Notes: generated by a model not told the origin, from the sequence alone. Shown: positions 9,835 through 19,344, counted from the stretch's first letter. The stretch: 64,000 bases of DNA from Candidatus Heimdallarchaeota archaeon (GCA_018238155.1 JABCTZ010000003.1:62001-126000), one strand, 5' to 3'. Translations and numbers: made by a program.

Positions 9835-11658
9835 ATGAGTAAAAAAAAGAGACCCATCGTTCAATTAGATCAAAAAACCATCAATAAAATTGCTGCTGGG
9901 GAAGTAGTCGAGCGTCCAGCATCTGTAGTAAAAGAGCTAATAGAAAATTCAATTGATGCTCAAGCTACCGAGATTTCAATCTTTCTTGAAGGGTATGGAT
10001 TGGATTTGATACGTGTGGTTGATACTGGCATCGGGATGAATTCTAAGGATGCTGCTTTAGCTTGGAAATCACATACAACAAGTAAGCTAAAAGCTATTGA
10101 GGATTTAGATACTATTGTCTCATTAGGCTTTCGTGGAGAAGCATTAGCAAGTATTGCTTCTGTGTCTATGATGGAAATAATCACTCGAGAAGAAACTGCT
10201 CCCACAGGAACAATCGTTCGTGTTAAAGGAGGGAACTTAGAACTAATTGAAGAACGGGAATGCCCTATTGGCACCTCTATTACGATTAAGAACTTGTTCT
10301 ACAATGTTCCTGCTAGAAAGAAATTCTTGAAAACACCTACAACAGAATTGGGTCATATAATGGAAATTGCTAATCGACAAGCATTAATTCATCCGGAAAT
10401 TCACTTTAAATTACAACATAATAAAGCTATTTTACTTAATAGCCCCAGAAGCTCAAACCCATTAGAACCTTTCATATCAATATTTGGTGTAGATTTAGCA
10501 AAACAAATGCTTCCGGTAAATTTTGAGAAAGACGGTATTCAGATTACCGGCTTTACTTCAACACCTAGTCTCTCTCGAGCATCTCGAGACCATGAAATCC
10601 TCTATGTAAACAAACGATACATTCGTAGTAAAATTATTTTTGAAGCGATAGAAGAAGCATATAAAACACTCTTGATGAAACATCGCTATCCTGTTGTACT
10701 ATTAAATATCAACATCGAAAGCTCAAAAGTAGATGTAAATATTCATCCTACTAAACGTGAAGTTCGATTTGGTGAAAGTAGAGTAATATATGATATTATC
10801 AAAGAGGCAATAACTCATACTTTAGAAAATAGTGAATTATGGCGCGAAAACAAAGGGCTACTAAAAAATTCTTCAAATATTGTTGCCCATGCTCAAACTA
10901 GATTGGATGGCACGACTAGCGATACATCAGCTAGTTCTCCAAATAAGAAATCTTCTGCACTATTGAAACCACTAAGTAGTGTTGATTCAAAATTAAGGTT
11001 TGATGATAGTTCTACAGATTTATCTAAAGCAAGTATACTTACTATTTCACCAACTGCAGTTGCTTTATCAGATAATTTTTGGATACGTCCTTTAGGGCAA
11101 GCACATCTCCTCTATATTTTATGTGAATCCAGCGAAGGAATAGCCATTGTGGATATTCATGCAACTCACGAAAGAATCATGTATGAACATTTGCTTGAAT
11201 TGTATCTTAGCGCAAGTTTCGTTACTCAAGAACTCTTACAACCAATAACATTTAATCTCACAGCAGAAGAACGTCTATTTTTAGAAGAAAATATCCCTCA
11301 ATTAGAAAAGGTAGGATTTAATTTGGAGCACTTTGGAGGAAATACATTCATTATTCGTCAATTGCCTGTAATAATGGACTTGATAAAAACTACAGAGGAT
11401 ATCAAAAATCTTATTGATGAAATGAGAAAAGATGTTGCAACTATTCCTGATGTTAATGAACGCTTAGACCTTATACTTAAAACAATGGCTTGTCATTCGG
11501 TTGTAAGGAGTGGAGATCCTGTATCTATTGAAAAAATAAGCGCCATTTTGGAACAATTAAGCAATTGTAAACAACCTTTCACTTGTCCACATGGACGCCC
11601 GACAATTATACGTATAACTGAGAAAGATTTAGAGAAGGAATTTGGTCGTATTGTTTGA
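9835..11658 (+). CDS. mutL: DNA mismatch repair protein MutL with endonuclease motif
   Basis: 607 residues. The N-terminal GHKL ATPase shows ELIENSIDA (34-42), DTGIGM (63-68), the TSKL lid and GFRGEAL. A serine-rich linker around residues 350-400 separates it from the dimerisation domain. That domain carries DIHATHERIMYE at about 440-451, corresponding to the DQHA(X)2E(X)4E metal site of nicking MutL proteins, with Ile in place of the usual Gln/Met, and ends with CPHGRPT near 584. It is therefore probably an endonuclease-type MutL like those of eukaryotes and most bacteria rather than the E. coli type. Partner of the adjacent MutS. Confidence 0.96.
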   Translation: MSKKKRPIVQLDQKTINKIAAGEVVERPASVVKELIENSIDAQATEISIFLEGYGLDLIRVVDTGIGMNSKDAALAWKSHTTSKLKAIEDLDTIVSLGFRGEALASIASVSMMEIITREETAPTGTIVRVKGGNLELIEERECPIGTSITIKNLFYNVPARKKFLKTPTTELGHIMEIANRQALIHPEIHFKLQHNKAILLNSPRSSNPLEPFISIFGVDLAKQMLPVNFEKDGIQITGFTSTPSLSRASRDHEILYVNKRYIRSKIIFEAIEEAYKTLLMKHRYPVVLLNINIESSKVDVNIHPTKREVRFGESRVIYDIIKEAITHTLENSELWRENKGLLKNSSNIVAHAQTRLDGTTSDTSASSPNKKSSALLKPLSSVDSKLRFDDSSTDLSKASILTISPTAVALSDNFWIRPLGQAHLLYILCESSEGIAIVDIHATHERIMYEHLLELYLSASFVTQELLQPITFNLTAEERLFLEENIPQLEKVGFNLEHFGGNTFIIRQLPVIMDLIKTTEDIKNLIDEMRKDVATIPDVNERLDLILKTMACHSVVRSGDPVSIEKISAILEQLSNCKQPFTCPHGRPTIIRITEKDLEKEFGRIV

Positions 11659-11923
11659 TTTTCGGACTAAATTTCCACCACTAAAGTCAAAATTCTTCAT
11701 TATTTGTTCATTCTATTCTGAACAGTTCATGAACAGTTTCTTTCCTCGACAAAACAATACATTTAATAAACCATTAACTAATTTAATAAAACAATAGTTT
11801 AAAATATAGGTACTTCTTTAAGTCACCCAAAAAGTATATATTTCGTTATAATAAATAAAATACAACTCTATATTCCTATGCAAATTAGGAGTACTAGATT
11901 TGGCCTAATAATATTATAGGAAG

Positions 11924-13573
11924 ATGATTCGAATTATGAAAAAAAGCAAAATTTTAGCTGCAGTATTGTTACTTGCAATGTTTTCAAGCGTGTTTACAGT
12001 TGGAACAGTAACATTACCAGCACAAACTGGTTCTGCATCAGCTCCAGTTACCGAGTCTGAAATATTCACTCCTGACGCAATGGGAGACCCAATGGGTAAC
12101 AAAGGTATACTAGCTGATAACGCAACTGGACATAGTTTCACCGCAGATGGTGATTTAGCCGATTGGGTTGGTATGTCCTTTGAAATGTTCGGTGGAGTAA
12201 ACGTCTCTTTAGCTTTTGACGCCACTAATGTTTACATTGCATTACAATGGAAAGACACAACTTATGACGTTTCCGTTGGTCAATGGAATAAGACAGGTAT
12301 GCTCAATGATACACTCGTTGATTGGCAATTTGTTAATGGTGCTGATGATGTTGTTCAAGTTGGTTTCTCACAAGGAGCCTATACAGATCTTATGGTCTGG
12401 ACTACCTCAACTAGAACCAATGATGTCTATGCATTTGAATGCAACGCTTCTGGACAAGCAGATTTGGGTGTTCTCCCATACCTTATGAACACAAACGTAA
12501 CAGGCACTTTTGATGGTGCTAAACCAACACTTCAAAACGATTTCGCAACTCCAATTACAAATGAAGTTACAGATGCTAATGGTACTATGTATCATGCTTG
12601 GTACAATACTACAACCCCATCTACACTTGGTCAAACAGATACTGACGTTTCCGCAGATTGGAATTCTACCTTAATGGATCATTACACTGTTGAAATGACT
12701 CGTGCATTAGACACTGGTGATGCCACTGACTTTGCTCTTAACTTTTCAGAAGCTATGACCTTCCATGTCGGAGCTGCCAGCCAAGATAACACATATGATA
12801 TGCTCATTTCAACAAGCTCATATTCTGTTGCTTTAACAAATGACGCAGCCGCTCTAACATTCACAACAATTACTGGCGCAGTTCAAAACGATGCACTCGT
12901 AATAACTGGTGGTGTGTTTGATGACTTTTCAGATTACACATTAACTATTCAATTAACTGGATGGGCTGACACTTATGGACCTGGTGCATGGTTTGCTCCT
13001 GATGTCAATGCAGTAACTGGCAACTATAGTTTCTTATTCTTCTTTGATGAATGGGATATGCCTTTAGGTACACATACAATCTTTGTTACACTCTATACAA
13101 TGTACGAAGCTCCAATTCAATTAAATCAAACAATTGTAATTGATGATACCAAAGCTCCAACTATTCAAGGTATTGTAGATATGCAAGAAAGATATCCAAC
13201 TGGTGTTCCTCTAGACGAGGATTACGTTATTGTAACTGTTGGTCTCGATGATGATTACTGTCACAATAATGATATTTCTGCTTTCCTTTACTCATGGGTA
13301 GATGATAATGTCGCAAATCCAACTGATATGGTACAATTCGCTCCTGGAAGTACAACTTTCACAGCAAACATAACAATTCTCCATACAGTTGGAGTAGTAA
13401 GCAATTACACATTCTTCATACAAGTCTGGGATACAAACTACAACAAATTTACTACTCAGCACTACTGGTTCTTAGATGGAAACCCAACAGAGACTGTACC
13501 AGCATTTGGTATAATCGCCGGTTTATTCGGTTTAGCTGCTTCAGCCTTTATTATTAAGAAGATCAAGAAATAA
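11924..13573 (+). CDS. Membrane-anchored surface protein with DOMON/CBM9-like domain
   Basis: 549 residues. An N-terminal signal peptide (start at 11924 or at the ATG at 11936, giving MKKSKILAAVLLLAMFSS) leads to a beta-rich domain beginning FTADGDLADWVG and containing NVSLAFDATNVYIALQWKD. That pattern is typical of the DOMON/CBM9-like fold. The rest is Thr/Asp/Asn-rich with Ig-like stretches and many NxT/NxS glycosylation sites. The C-terminus is PAFGIIAGLFGLAASAF followed by KKIKK, a membrane anchor like those on surface proteins of related archaea. A strong hairpin terminator follows, consistent with high expression. It may be a cell-envelope or sugar-binding protein. Confidence 0.8.
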   Translation: MIRIMKKSKILAAVLLLAMFSSVFTVGTVTLPAQTGSASAPVTESEIFTPDAMGDPMGNKGILADNATGHSFTADGDLADWVGMSFEMFGGVNVSLAFDATNVYIALQWKDTTYDVSVGQWNKTGMLNDTLVDWQFVNGADDVVQVGFSQGAYTDLMVWTTSTRTNDVYAFECNASGQADLGVLPYLMNTNVTGTFDGAKPTLQNDFATPITNEVTDANGTMYHAWYNTTTPSTLGQTDTDVSADWNSTLMDHYTVEMTRALDTGDATDFALNFSEAMTFHVGAASQDNTYDMLISTSSYSVALTNDAAALTFTTITGAVQNDALVITGGVFDDFSDYTLTIQLTGWADTYGPGAWFAPDVNAVTGNYSFLFFFDEWDMPLGTHTIFVTLYTMYEAPIQLNQTIVIDDTKAPTIQGIVDMQERYPTGVPLDEDYVIVTVGLDDDYCHNNDISAFLYSWVDDNVANPTDMVQFAPGSTTFTANITILHTVGVVSNYTFFIQVWDTNYNKFTTQHYWFLDGNPTETVPAFGIIAGLFGLAASAFIIKKIKK

Positions 13574-13575
13574 GA

Positions 13576-13610
13576 ATAGGAACCAAGTTCCTATCTTTTT
13601 TTATTTTTTT
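13576..13610 (+). terminator. Hairpin plus T-run terminator after surface protein
   Basis: ATAGGAAC (13576-13583) and GTTCCTAT (13587-13594) form a perfect 8-bp stem with a 3-nt loop, followed at once by a T-run. It starts 2 nt after the stop codon of the surface protein gene. Confidence 0.75.
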
Positions 13611-13791
13611 AGTCTGTAATAATGAATTTGAGATTATCTCCTATTTTTTTAGAGATAAAAAACGCTTTTAATGTTAATTGAGTGAATTTATATAATGCAT
13701 TCGTATCAAAACTTTTATCTAATTTTTATTTTATCAGTAAGAATTAATAAGAGAACAAGCTCTGTTTGATAGATAGATAGGAGAACACAAG

Positions 13792-14973
13792 ATGTCTAAA
13801 GATAGTAAAAAGAAAGCCCCCTCAAAGAAGAAAACAGCTTCAAACAAAAAAACAACCACTAAAAAAGTGGCTACAAGCTCGAAGTCAGCTAAGAAAAGTA
13901 CAACTGGAAAAAAACCTTCCGCAAAGAAACCTACTAAGAAATCTGCTGCAAAAACAACAGACTCTAAAAAAGGACTAACAAAAGCTAAAGCTACCACAAA
14001 AAGAGTTGTTAAAAAGAAATCAGTGGCAAAAAAAGTTGTTAAAAAGAAAGCAGTAGAAAAATCCGAAAAAGAAGGTCCTTTAGAGAAATATCTTCAAGCA
14101 GGAGAAATTTCAATTAAAGTAAAAGAATTGCTAAGGAAGAAAGTGAAAATTGGTGCTTCTGTTTTAGAATTATGTGAAGCAGGTGAAGCTTTGATTACAG
14201 AATTAGGTGGGAAATGGGCTTTTCCATTGAACGTTTCTATAAATAACATTGCGGCACACTATTCTGCTCCTCCTGATGATAATCTAGTCATTAAAAAAGG
14301 AGATATTGTTAAGATTGATTGTGGAGTCCATATGGATGGTTATGTTGCAGATACTGCTTTCACTGTTTCATTTGGAAGTGATCATGGTGACTTGATTAAA
14401 GCTTCTGAAGAAGCAACAAAAGCAGCAATTGATATGATTCGTCCTGGTATTTTTACTGATAGGATTGGAGAAGAAATAGAATCAATAATTAAATCATATG
14501 ATTATCGACCTATTCGTGACCTAACAGGTCATCAACTAGATCAACACCTTTTACATGGATCAATTACTATTCCAAATATTAGTGGCACGAAAGGAATCAA
14601 ACTAGAAGAGGGGCAAGCTTTTGCCATAGAGACTTTCGCAACTTCAGGAACAGGAAGCATTCACCCTGATGAAGGCAGATGTTTCATTTTTCATTTAGTA
14701 CCATTTCAAATCGGTTTACGTTTAGATGCTTCCCGCAAAGCTCGAAAAGTAATTTTAGCTAAATATCGAGACTTTCCATTTACAACTAGATGGATAGCAA
14801 ATGAAATCACTACTCCAACAGCAAAAGTTGCTATTAGAGATTTATCAACTAAGGGACAAATAAAGCGATACCCGGCTTTGTGTGATGTTAAGGGCTCTTT
14901 TGTTTCTCAATCTGAACACACGGTTTACTTAACAGGTAATAGTAGAGTAATCACTACAATGCCAAATCAATAA
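13792..14973 (+). CDS. map: Methionine aminopeptidase type 2 with long lysine-rich N-terminal tail
   Basis: 393 residues: about 97 residues of Lys/Ser/Thr/Ala tail, then a complete MetAP2 catalytic domain of about 295 residues, the usual size of archaeal MetAP. The five metal ligands are all present: D176 (KIDCG), D187 (ADTAF), H247 (GHQL), E280 (AIETF) and E375 (SEHT), plus the active-site H156 (NNIAAHY). The enzyme removes initiator methionine from nascent proteins. The tail resembles a histone H1 tail and recalls the poly-lysine extension of eukaryotic MetAP2; most archaeal enzymes lack it. It might bind ribosomal RNA or DNA. Confidence 0.95.
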   Translation: MSKDSKKKAPSKKKTASNKKTTTKKVATSSKSAKKSTTGKKPSAKKPTKKSAAKTTDSKKGLTKAKATTKRVVKKKSVAKKVVKKKAVEKSEKEGPLEKYLQAGEISIKVKELLRKKVKIGASVLELCEAGEALITELGGKWAFPLNVSINNIAAHYSAPPDDNLVIKKGDIVKIDCGVHMDGYVADTAFTVSFGSDHGDLIKASEEATKAAIDMIRPGIFTDRIGEEIESIIKSYDYRPIRDLTGHQLDQHLLHGSITIPNISGTKGIKLEEGQAFAIETFATSGTGSIHPDEGRCFIFHLVPFQIGLRLDASRKARKVILAKYRDFPFTTRWIANEITTPTAKVAIRDLSTKGQIKRYPALCDVKGSFVSQSEHTVYLTGNSRVITTMPNQ

Positions 14974-15116
14974 TAACGAACAATAATGAAAATGAGTTGC
15001 TATCCGAAATTACGGCTAAACTGATTTTCAGTTATTATTTATTTTCCAAGTATATTTCGAATAAGTCACAAACAAAGGTTTCTTAAAGTATTTTTTGTAA
15101 ATAATCTATACTAAAG

Positions 15117-16376
15117 GTGAATAGAAGTTTGAATACAGCTGCCTTGCTATCTGAGACAAAAATATTCTATTTTGATGAATTTAGAACAAATTTACAACAA
15201 GCTTCCATTTCTATTGATGAGAAGATTAAATCACTAAAACAAAAAGATGACGATGGAGATCAAGTCGCCAAAGTTCTTCTATATCTCTATAGAGGTGCCT
15301 TTTCAATAATTGAAGGCGAAAAGAAATACCGTAATGAAGATTATATTGGTGCTTCTGTTGAATATATAGAAGGAGAAAAGATGCTTACTCGATTCCAAAG
15401 GATGAGTACTGGTTTCTCTTTGGAATTTCAACAAGATGCTGAACGAATGGACCTTTTCTCTAAAGGTAGAAATTCTGAATGTCTCGCTTTGAAAAAAGGA
15501 ACATCACATGCTGATCAAACTGCAGCATTGTTGGAAGCTGTAAATTCATACACTTTAGAAGTAAAAATTGTTGAGAATTATAGTAACCCACTATTGAAAT
15601 ATAATGCTAAAGCAAGAAAAAATTTCACTAAAGGTTTATCCTTAAAATATAAAGGAGAACAAGCTTTTGATAATAAGAATTTACAATTAGCAAAAAAAAT
15701 GAATTTAGAGGCATACAGATCATTTGTAATTGCAGCTTATTACAATCCTTCATATTCTATTTGGGTTAAAGAACAAGATAACGTTTTGAAAACTATTGTA
15801 CAAATGATTATTGAGAAAAAAGCATCTATTTTGTGGAAAGAAGCTTTTAAACATTCAAATGATGGACAGTTTACTGAAAGTAGCGTGAAATGTAATCTTG
15901 CTTCTAAATTATATCGACGAGCAAGTAAATTATCACTAGATGAAAAAAATGTTAAGCTGTTCACATCCTATTCTTATATGCTAAAATCAAGTATGTATGA
16001 GGCAAATGCAAATGAATTTCTTAAAAATCTCAATGATTCAAAGAAAGCTACACGACAATTTGAAATGGCTGCAGATTTATTGAAACAAGCTATTCAAATA
16101 TTCCCAAATAAGGAAAATGATTTAGAAACTGTGAACAGATGGGAAGCACAGCAAGAATATTATTTAGGGCATTTTTATCAATCTCAAGGGATTTTTAATT
16201 TAGACTTAGAGGAGTATCAAGAAGCATTAAATTTGTTTTTTCAATGTGAAAAAATTTTTGAGAAAGCTTCACTAAAAGCAGAAAAAATTACTGATAAAGA
16301 TTTATATGATTTAATTCAGAAATCAATAACTGAGGCACAAGGATACATTGGTATGTGTAATACAGTTTTGGATTAA
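15117..16376 (+). CDS. Helical, TPR-like protein of unknown function
   Basis: About 419 residues, almost entirely alpha-helical in character, with repeated Ala/Tyr/Leu spacing (YRGAFSIIEGEKKY, FEMAADLLKQAIQIF, YQEALNLFFQCEKIF) suggesting tetratricopeptide-like helical repeats. There is no signal peptide or membrane segment. The GTG at 15117 is the first start; however AGGTGA at 15115-15120 is well placed as a ribosome-binding site for TTG at 15129, which would give a protein four residues shorter. It is followed closely by a zinc-ribbon gene in the same direction. No function can be assigned; scaffold-type protein-protein interactions are likely. Confidence 0.75.
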   Translation: MNRSLNTAALLSETKIFYFDEFRTNLQQASISIDEKIKSLKQKDDDGDQVAKVLLYLYRGAFSIIEGEKKYRNEDYIGASVEYIEGEKMLTRFQRMSTGFSLEFQQDAERMDLFSKGRNSECLALKKGTSHADQTAALLEAVNSYTLEVKIVENYSNPLLKYNAKARKNFTKGLSLKYKGEQAFDNKNLQLAKKMNLEAYRSFVIAAYYNPSYSIWVKEQDNVLKTIVQMIIEKKASILWKEAFKHSNDGQFTESSVKCNLASKLYRRASKLSLDEKNVKLFTSYSYMLKSSMYEANANEFLKNLNDSKKATRQFEMAADLLKQAIQIFPNKENDLETVNRWEAQQEYYLGHFYQSQGIFNLDLEEYQEALNLFFQCEKIFEKASLKAEKITDKDLYDLIQKSITEAQGYIGMCNTVLD

Positions 16377-16407
16377 AGAAAAAACTAACTAGAATGATTA
16401 ATAGGAA

Positions 16408-16707
16408 ATGAAAAACATGGCTGAACAACCTCTCTGCCCCGAATGTGATCGTCCAATGAATTTTGTTGTTGCAAAATTAACGGAAGATGAAACACCAAAT
16501 GCCGCTGATGTTAAATCAGGTTGGTACTGCCCTGATTGTGGTATTTTCAAACCAACAGAAATGTCAGGAGAAATAGATCTGAGCACTTTGGATATCGATG
16601 TAAAGGATGCAATCAGAATAACTTCTTCCGCTGCATTTTTCATACCTGATGATTGGGTTCTCGAAGATAAAACGGAAGAAGTGAAGAAAATATTAGAGGA
16701 ACTCTAA
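16408..16707 (+). CDS. Small zinc-ribbon protein
   Basis: 99 residues. CPEC near the N-terminus and CPDC about 35 residues later form a four-cysteine zinc ribbon; the remaining half is acidic (LSTLDIDVKDA) and ends in a helix. The gene begins 31 nt after the preceding TPR-like gene and likely shares its transcript. ATG at 16408 (MKNM) or at 16417 could start it. Function unknown; such ribbons often mediate protein or nucleic-acid contacts. Confidence 0.75.
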   Translation: MKNMAEQPLCPECDRPMNFVVAKLTEDETPNAADVKSGWYCPDCGIFKPTEMSGEIDLSTLDIDVKDAIRITSSAAFFIPDDWVLEDKTEEVKKILEEL

Positions 16708-16768
16708 AAAAACATTTTTGGTTAATGCTCAAGCAGTAACCATTATTCTAATTTAAAATTTATTTCTT

Positions 16769-17026
16769 TTATTTTTCTAGCTCTTTTTGATGACAATCGC
16801 TTAAGAGAATTTGTGCAGTCATGAAAGAGACATCAAGTTTTTCAGATAACAGATTTGCATCTATATCGGGGCAATCAGATAAAATAATTTCCTTCAAATA
16901 TGCTAGTTGTCCTTTGTACAGAGGATTATTTCGTATAATGTTACCATCACTATTTATTATTGAAGTGTTTTTTTGTTTAGTAGTCGTGTTTTGAAATTGT
17001 TCATATGCCATAGTTTCTTCAACCAA
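16769..17026 (-). CDS. Small hypothetical protein, possible helix-turn-helix
   Basis: 85 residues (80 if started at the second Met). The N-terminal half is polar, Gln/Thr/Asn-rich and probably unstructured. The C-terminal half (LAYLKEIILSD, then NLLSEKLDVSFMTAQILLSD) has the length and spacing of a small helical bundle with a helix-turn-helix-like element. It converges with the zinc-ribbon gene at 16408. No family recognised; the coding call rests on plausible amino-acid composition and lack of a competing frame. Confidence 0.5.
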   Translation of the reverse strand: MVEETMAYEQFQNTTTKQKNTSIINSDGNIIRNNPLYKGQLAYLKEIILSDCPDIDANLLSEKLDVSFMTAQILLSDCHQKELEK

Positions 17027-17266
17027 AGGGTGTTAATTTGTGCTCTCTCTTCGCCTAGATGTCAATCAGATGCTTTTGCTTTTAAAGTAGGATAATAACC
17101 AGAGCATACTCTCGTTTAAAAGCAGTCTTTTTTGTGCTACTCGATAGCTTATAAAACTAATCATTGTGATAGCTTTCTTCTTTACCCGATAGTAAAGGTT
17201 TTTTTAGCTCTGTGTACAATTTAGTATTAGATATTAATTATTACAACTATTTGAAGTGATTAAAAA

Positions 17267-17821
17267 ATGGGTTATATTGAACGTTCATTCGGTCGCGGAA
17301 ACCTCTGGACCTTATCATTTGGTATAGGCTTCCTAATTTGGGGTATAATTGCAGTAAGATTTCCAAATACTCCTGGAAGTTATTGGATGTTTATTCCAGG
17401 TGGAATACTTCTAATTGTGAGCATTTCTAATATTCTCAGTTATCGCTATAATCGCGAGAAAGTATTGGGTGCATTAAAATCTTACCAGAGAGTGCAGTTG
17501 AATCAGCTTAGTGAAGAATTACGGATGAAAAAACGTGATTTAAAAGAGATGATTGTTGATTTACGAGCAGAAGGAAAACTTAAAGCTTCGTTTGATCCTG
17601 AAAGCGGTGAGGTAGTGGTGTTTGAAGTAAAAGGACAACCACCAATTGGAGTAGCAACTCCACCACCTGTAAATACCAGTAAGAAAATGAGTGAACTTGA
17701 AGGTATAGAGATTACTCCAGTTATGCAGAATATACAAGATCAAGGTTATTGTCCATATTGTGGTTCAAGGGCCACTTCCAAGGATAAATTCTGTGTTACT
17801 TGTGGCTCAGCATTACAATAA
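17267..17821 (+). CDS. Membrane protein with winged-helix and zinc-ribbon domains
   Basis: 184 residues. Two hydrophobic segments occur near residues 13-30 and 36-55 (LWTLSFGIGFLIWGIIAV; YWMFIPGGILLIVSISNIL). A winged-helix-like region follows (LGALKSYQRVQLNQLSEEL to VVVFEVKG) resembling a PCI/wHTH domain, then a Pro-rich linker and a C-terminal zinc ribbon CPYCG plus CVTCG. The layout, with membrane anchor, cytoplasmic wHTH and double-CxxC ribbon, recurs in archaea without a settled role. A hairpin and T-run follow. Confidence 0.75.
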   Translation: MGYIERSFGRGNLWTLSFGIGFLIWGIIAVRFPNTPGSYWMFIPGGILLIVSISNILSYRYNREKVLGALKSYQRVQLNQLSEELRMKKRDLKEMIVDLRAEGKLKASFDPESGEVVVFEVKGQPPIGVATPPPVNTSKKMSELEGIEITPVMQNIQDQGYCPYCGSRATSKDKFCVTCGSALQ

Positions 17822-17841
17822 ATGAAAGAAATCTAACAATG

Positions 17842-17876
17842 GACAAGTCACTTTGCCTTGTCATTTTCTATTTTTA
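17842..17876 (+). terminator. Hairpin and T-rich terminator
   Basis: GACAAG (17842-17847) can pair with CTTGTC (17857-17862), followed by T-rich sequence. It lies just after the stop of the winged-helix/zinc-ribbon gene. Confidence 0.45.
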
Positions 17877-17944
17877 AGCAAGCTTTTTTATTCTGAACAT
17901 CTGCATACAGTACATGATGATAGAATATGCCTTCTAGAGAGTTG

Positions 17945-18195
17945 GTGATAGTTAGAACATTCTTGCGATGATCACCAAAGCAAGGGGAGGCGCACACTGG
18001 ATTCGCACGAGAGCATAGAATTGACTATCGACGATTTTAAACGGCTCTTTTCCTAGCTTATGCATGTTGCTTTGCGATGAGGAAAAAGTCAACCCAAGTC
18101 GCCCACACAATCGAGCTGCTTTCATCCCGAAGAAATGACTACTACTCCCACCTCGAGAGACCACGGTTGAGGAAGAATAATTCTAGTCGGTGATA
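17945..18195. ncRNA. Candidate structured RNA of unknown class (GC-rich island)
   Basis: This part of a 730-nt gap (17822-18552) is visibly richer in G+C than its AT-rich surroundings, a classic sign of structured RNA in AT-rich archaea. CAAAGCAA near 17975 is complementary to TTGCTTTG near 18066, GGTGAT near 17945 to ATCACC near 17969, and TTGCGATGA occurs twice, near 17962 and 18073. A 70-codon minus-strand frame crosses it but looks unlike a protein. GATGAGGAAA followed by AGTC recalls the RNase P CR-I segment, but I cannot find the matching CR-V. Strand and family are undetermined. The remainder of the gap, to 18552, is plain AT-rich sequence with promoter-like tracts. Confidence 0.35.
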
Positions 18196-18552
18196 CAAGT
18201 GTGTTAGTGTGTTGGGGGACATTGTTTCTTCATTAATTATTAAATCAAAAGAATTTATTGATGGAAATAAAATCTCAGGAGAACTTTATACTTTTATTAA
18301 AAAAGAGCCAGAGCCCACAACACCACCTCTAACAGAAATTTCTCTAAACCTGTCTGCGACTTCCACAATAATCTCAATTTGCTATTTGATTTTCTTCTCT
18401 CTAAAAATAAATACTATATATAAAAGAAGAACGTAAGCACACTATATAACAAGTCACCTCTAAAAATTCCTTTAAACACTATATTGTTGAAAGATTAGAA
18501 ACGGTTTTAAAGTAGGTTATTTTATGATTATATAATATCAGAAGATAGTTAG

Positions 18553-19290
18553 TTGATGTTAATGTCTTGGTGGCGCAATTTTAAATTAAGAACAAGAGGC
18601 GGATACAAAAAGATAATGCTTCCATTTGGTCGATTTATTGGGAAAATGGGCATATCTCCAAATGCTATATCAATGATTTCTGCAGTGTTTGCAATTGCAT
18701 CTGCTACTATGTATGCATTCAATGGCAGAGTGGGTACATTCGAGTATTGGTGGGCAATTGGTTTTCCATTAATGTTCATCGCCGGAATGCTCGATGTAGT
18801 AGATGGTTCTGTTGCAAGAGCAATGGGTAAGACAACTAAATTTGGTCAAGTATTAGATCCAGTAATGGATAGATTCGTTGAATTTTGTTACCTGATTGGA
18901 ATTGCTATTGGAATTTATACCTTCGAACCTCTCGAGACTCTTTGGCCAGGAATCGCAACAATTTCAGTAGCAGCATGGTGCTTTTTCTCCTTTGCAGGAA
19001 TGATCTTTGCGAGTTACTCTCGAGCACGAGGCGAAAGTGTTGCCCAGATGAGCGTTGAAAGTGTAGGAATTATGGAGCGCAGAGAAAAGATACTTATTCT
19101 GATGCTTGGTAACATACTTTTCATCTGGTGGCCCGTAGCATTACCCATTGGAATAATATTGGTAGGTTTCTTATCATTTATAACAACCATTCAAAGAATG
19201 TTCTTTATACGCAAACTAATGATTGAAATTGGGAATGAAGTTAAAATACAAGAACCAGAAGAAGATATTGAAAAGGAACCAGAAGAGTAA
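18553..19290 (+). CDS. CDP-alcohol phosphatidyltransferase (archaetidyl head-group transferase)
   Basis: 245 residues with five to six membrane segments. The family signature D(x)2DG(x)2AR(x)8G(x)3D(x)3D is complete: D81, D84, G85, A88, R89, G98, D102 and D106. Such enzymes attach a polar head group, often inositol phosphate in archaea, to a CDP-activated diether lipid at the cytoplasmic membrane face. Which head group cannot be read from the sequence; archaetidylinositol-phosphate synthase is the best guess. The tail is acidic (EEDIEKEPEE). The next gene starts 54 nt downstream and may be cotranscribed. Confidence 0.9.
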   Translation: MMLMSWWRNFKLRTRGGYKKIMLPFGRFIGKMGISPNAISMISAVFAIASATMYAFNGRVGTFEYWWAIGFPLMFIAGMLDVVDGSVARAMGKTTKFGQVLDPVMDRFVEFCYLIGIAIGIYTFEPLETLWPGIATISVAAWCFFSFAGMIFASYSRARGESVAQMSVESVGIMERREKILILMLGNILFIWWPVALPIGIILVGFLSFITTIQRMFFIRKLMIEIGNEVKIQEPEEDIEKEPEE

Positions 19291-19344
19291 AAAATAATCA
19301 CATAGAGAAATGAATAACAGATAGATTTGGAGCGAAGAAGATAA

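Noticed and set aside
17945-18195. RNase P RNA or SRP RNA
   Set aside because: GATGAGGAAA followed by AGTC recalls RNase P CR-I on the plus strand, but a matching CR-V is missing within a sensible distance. AAAGCAGC on the minus strand recalls SRP helix 8, but the paired UCAGG side is absent. Kept only as unclassified RNA.
18209-18436. 75-residue frame downstream of the GC-rich island
   Set aside because: Low-complexity Ile/Ser/Thr composition, weak start and no neighbours in frame; probably noncoding AT-rich DNA.
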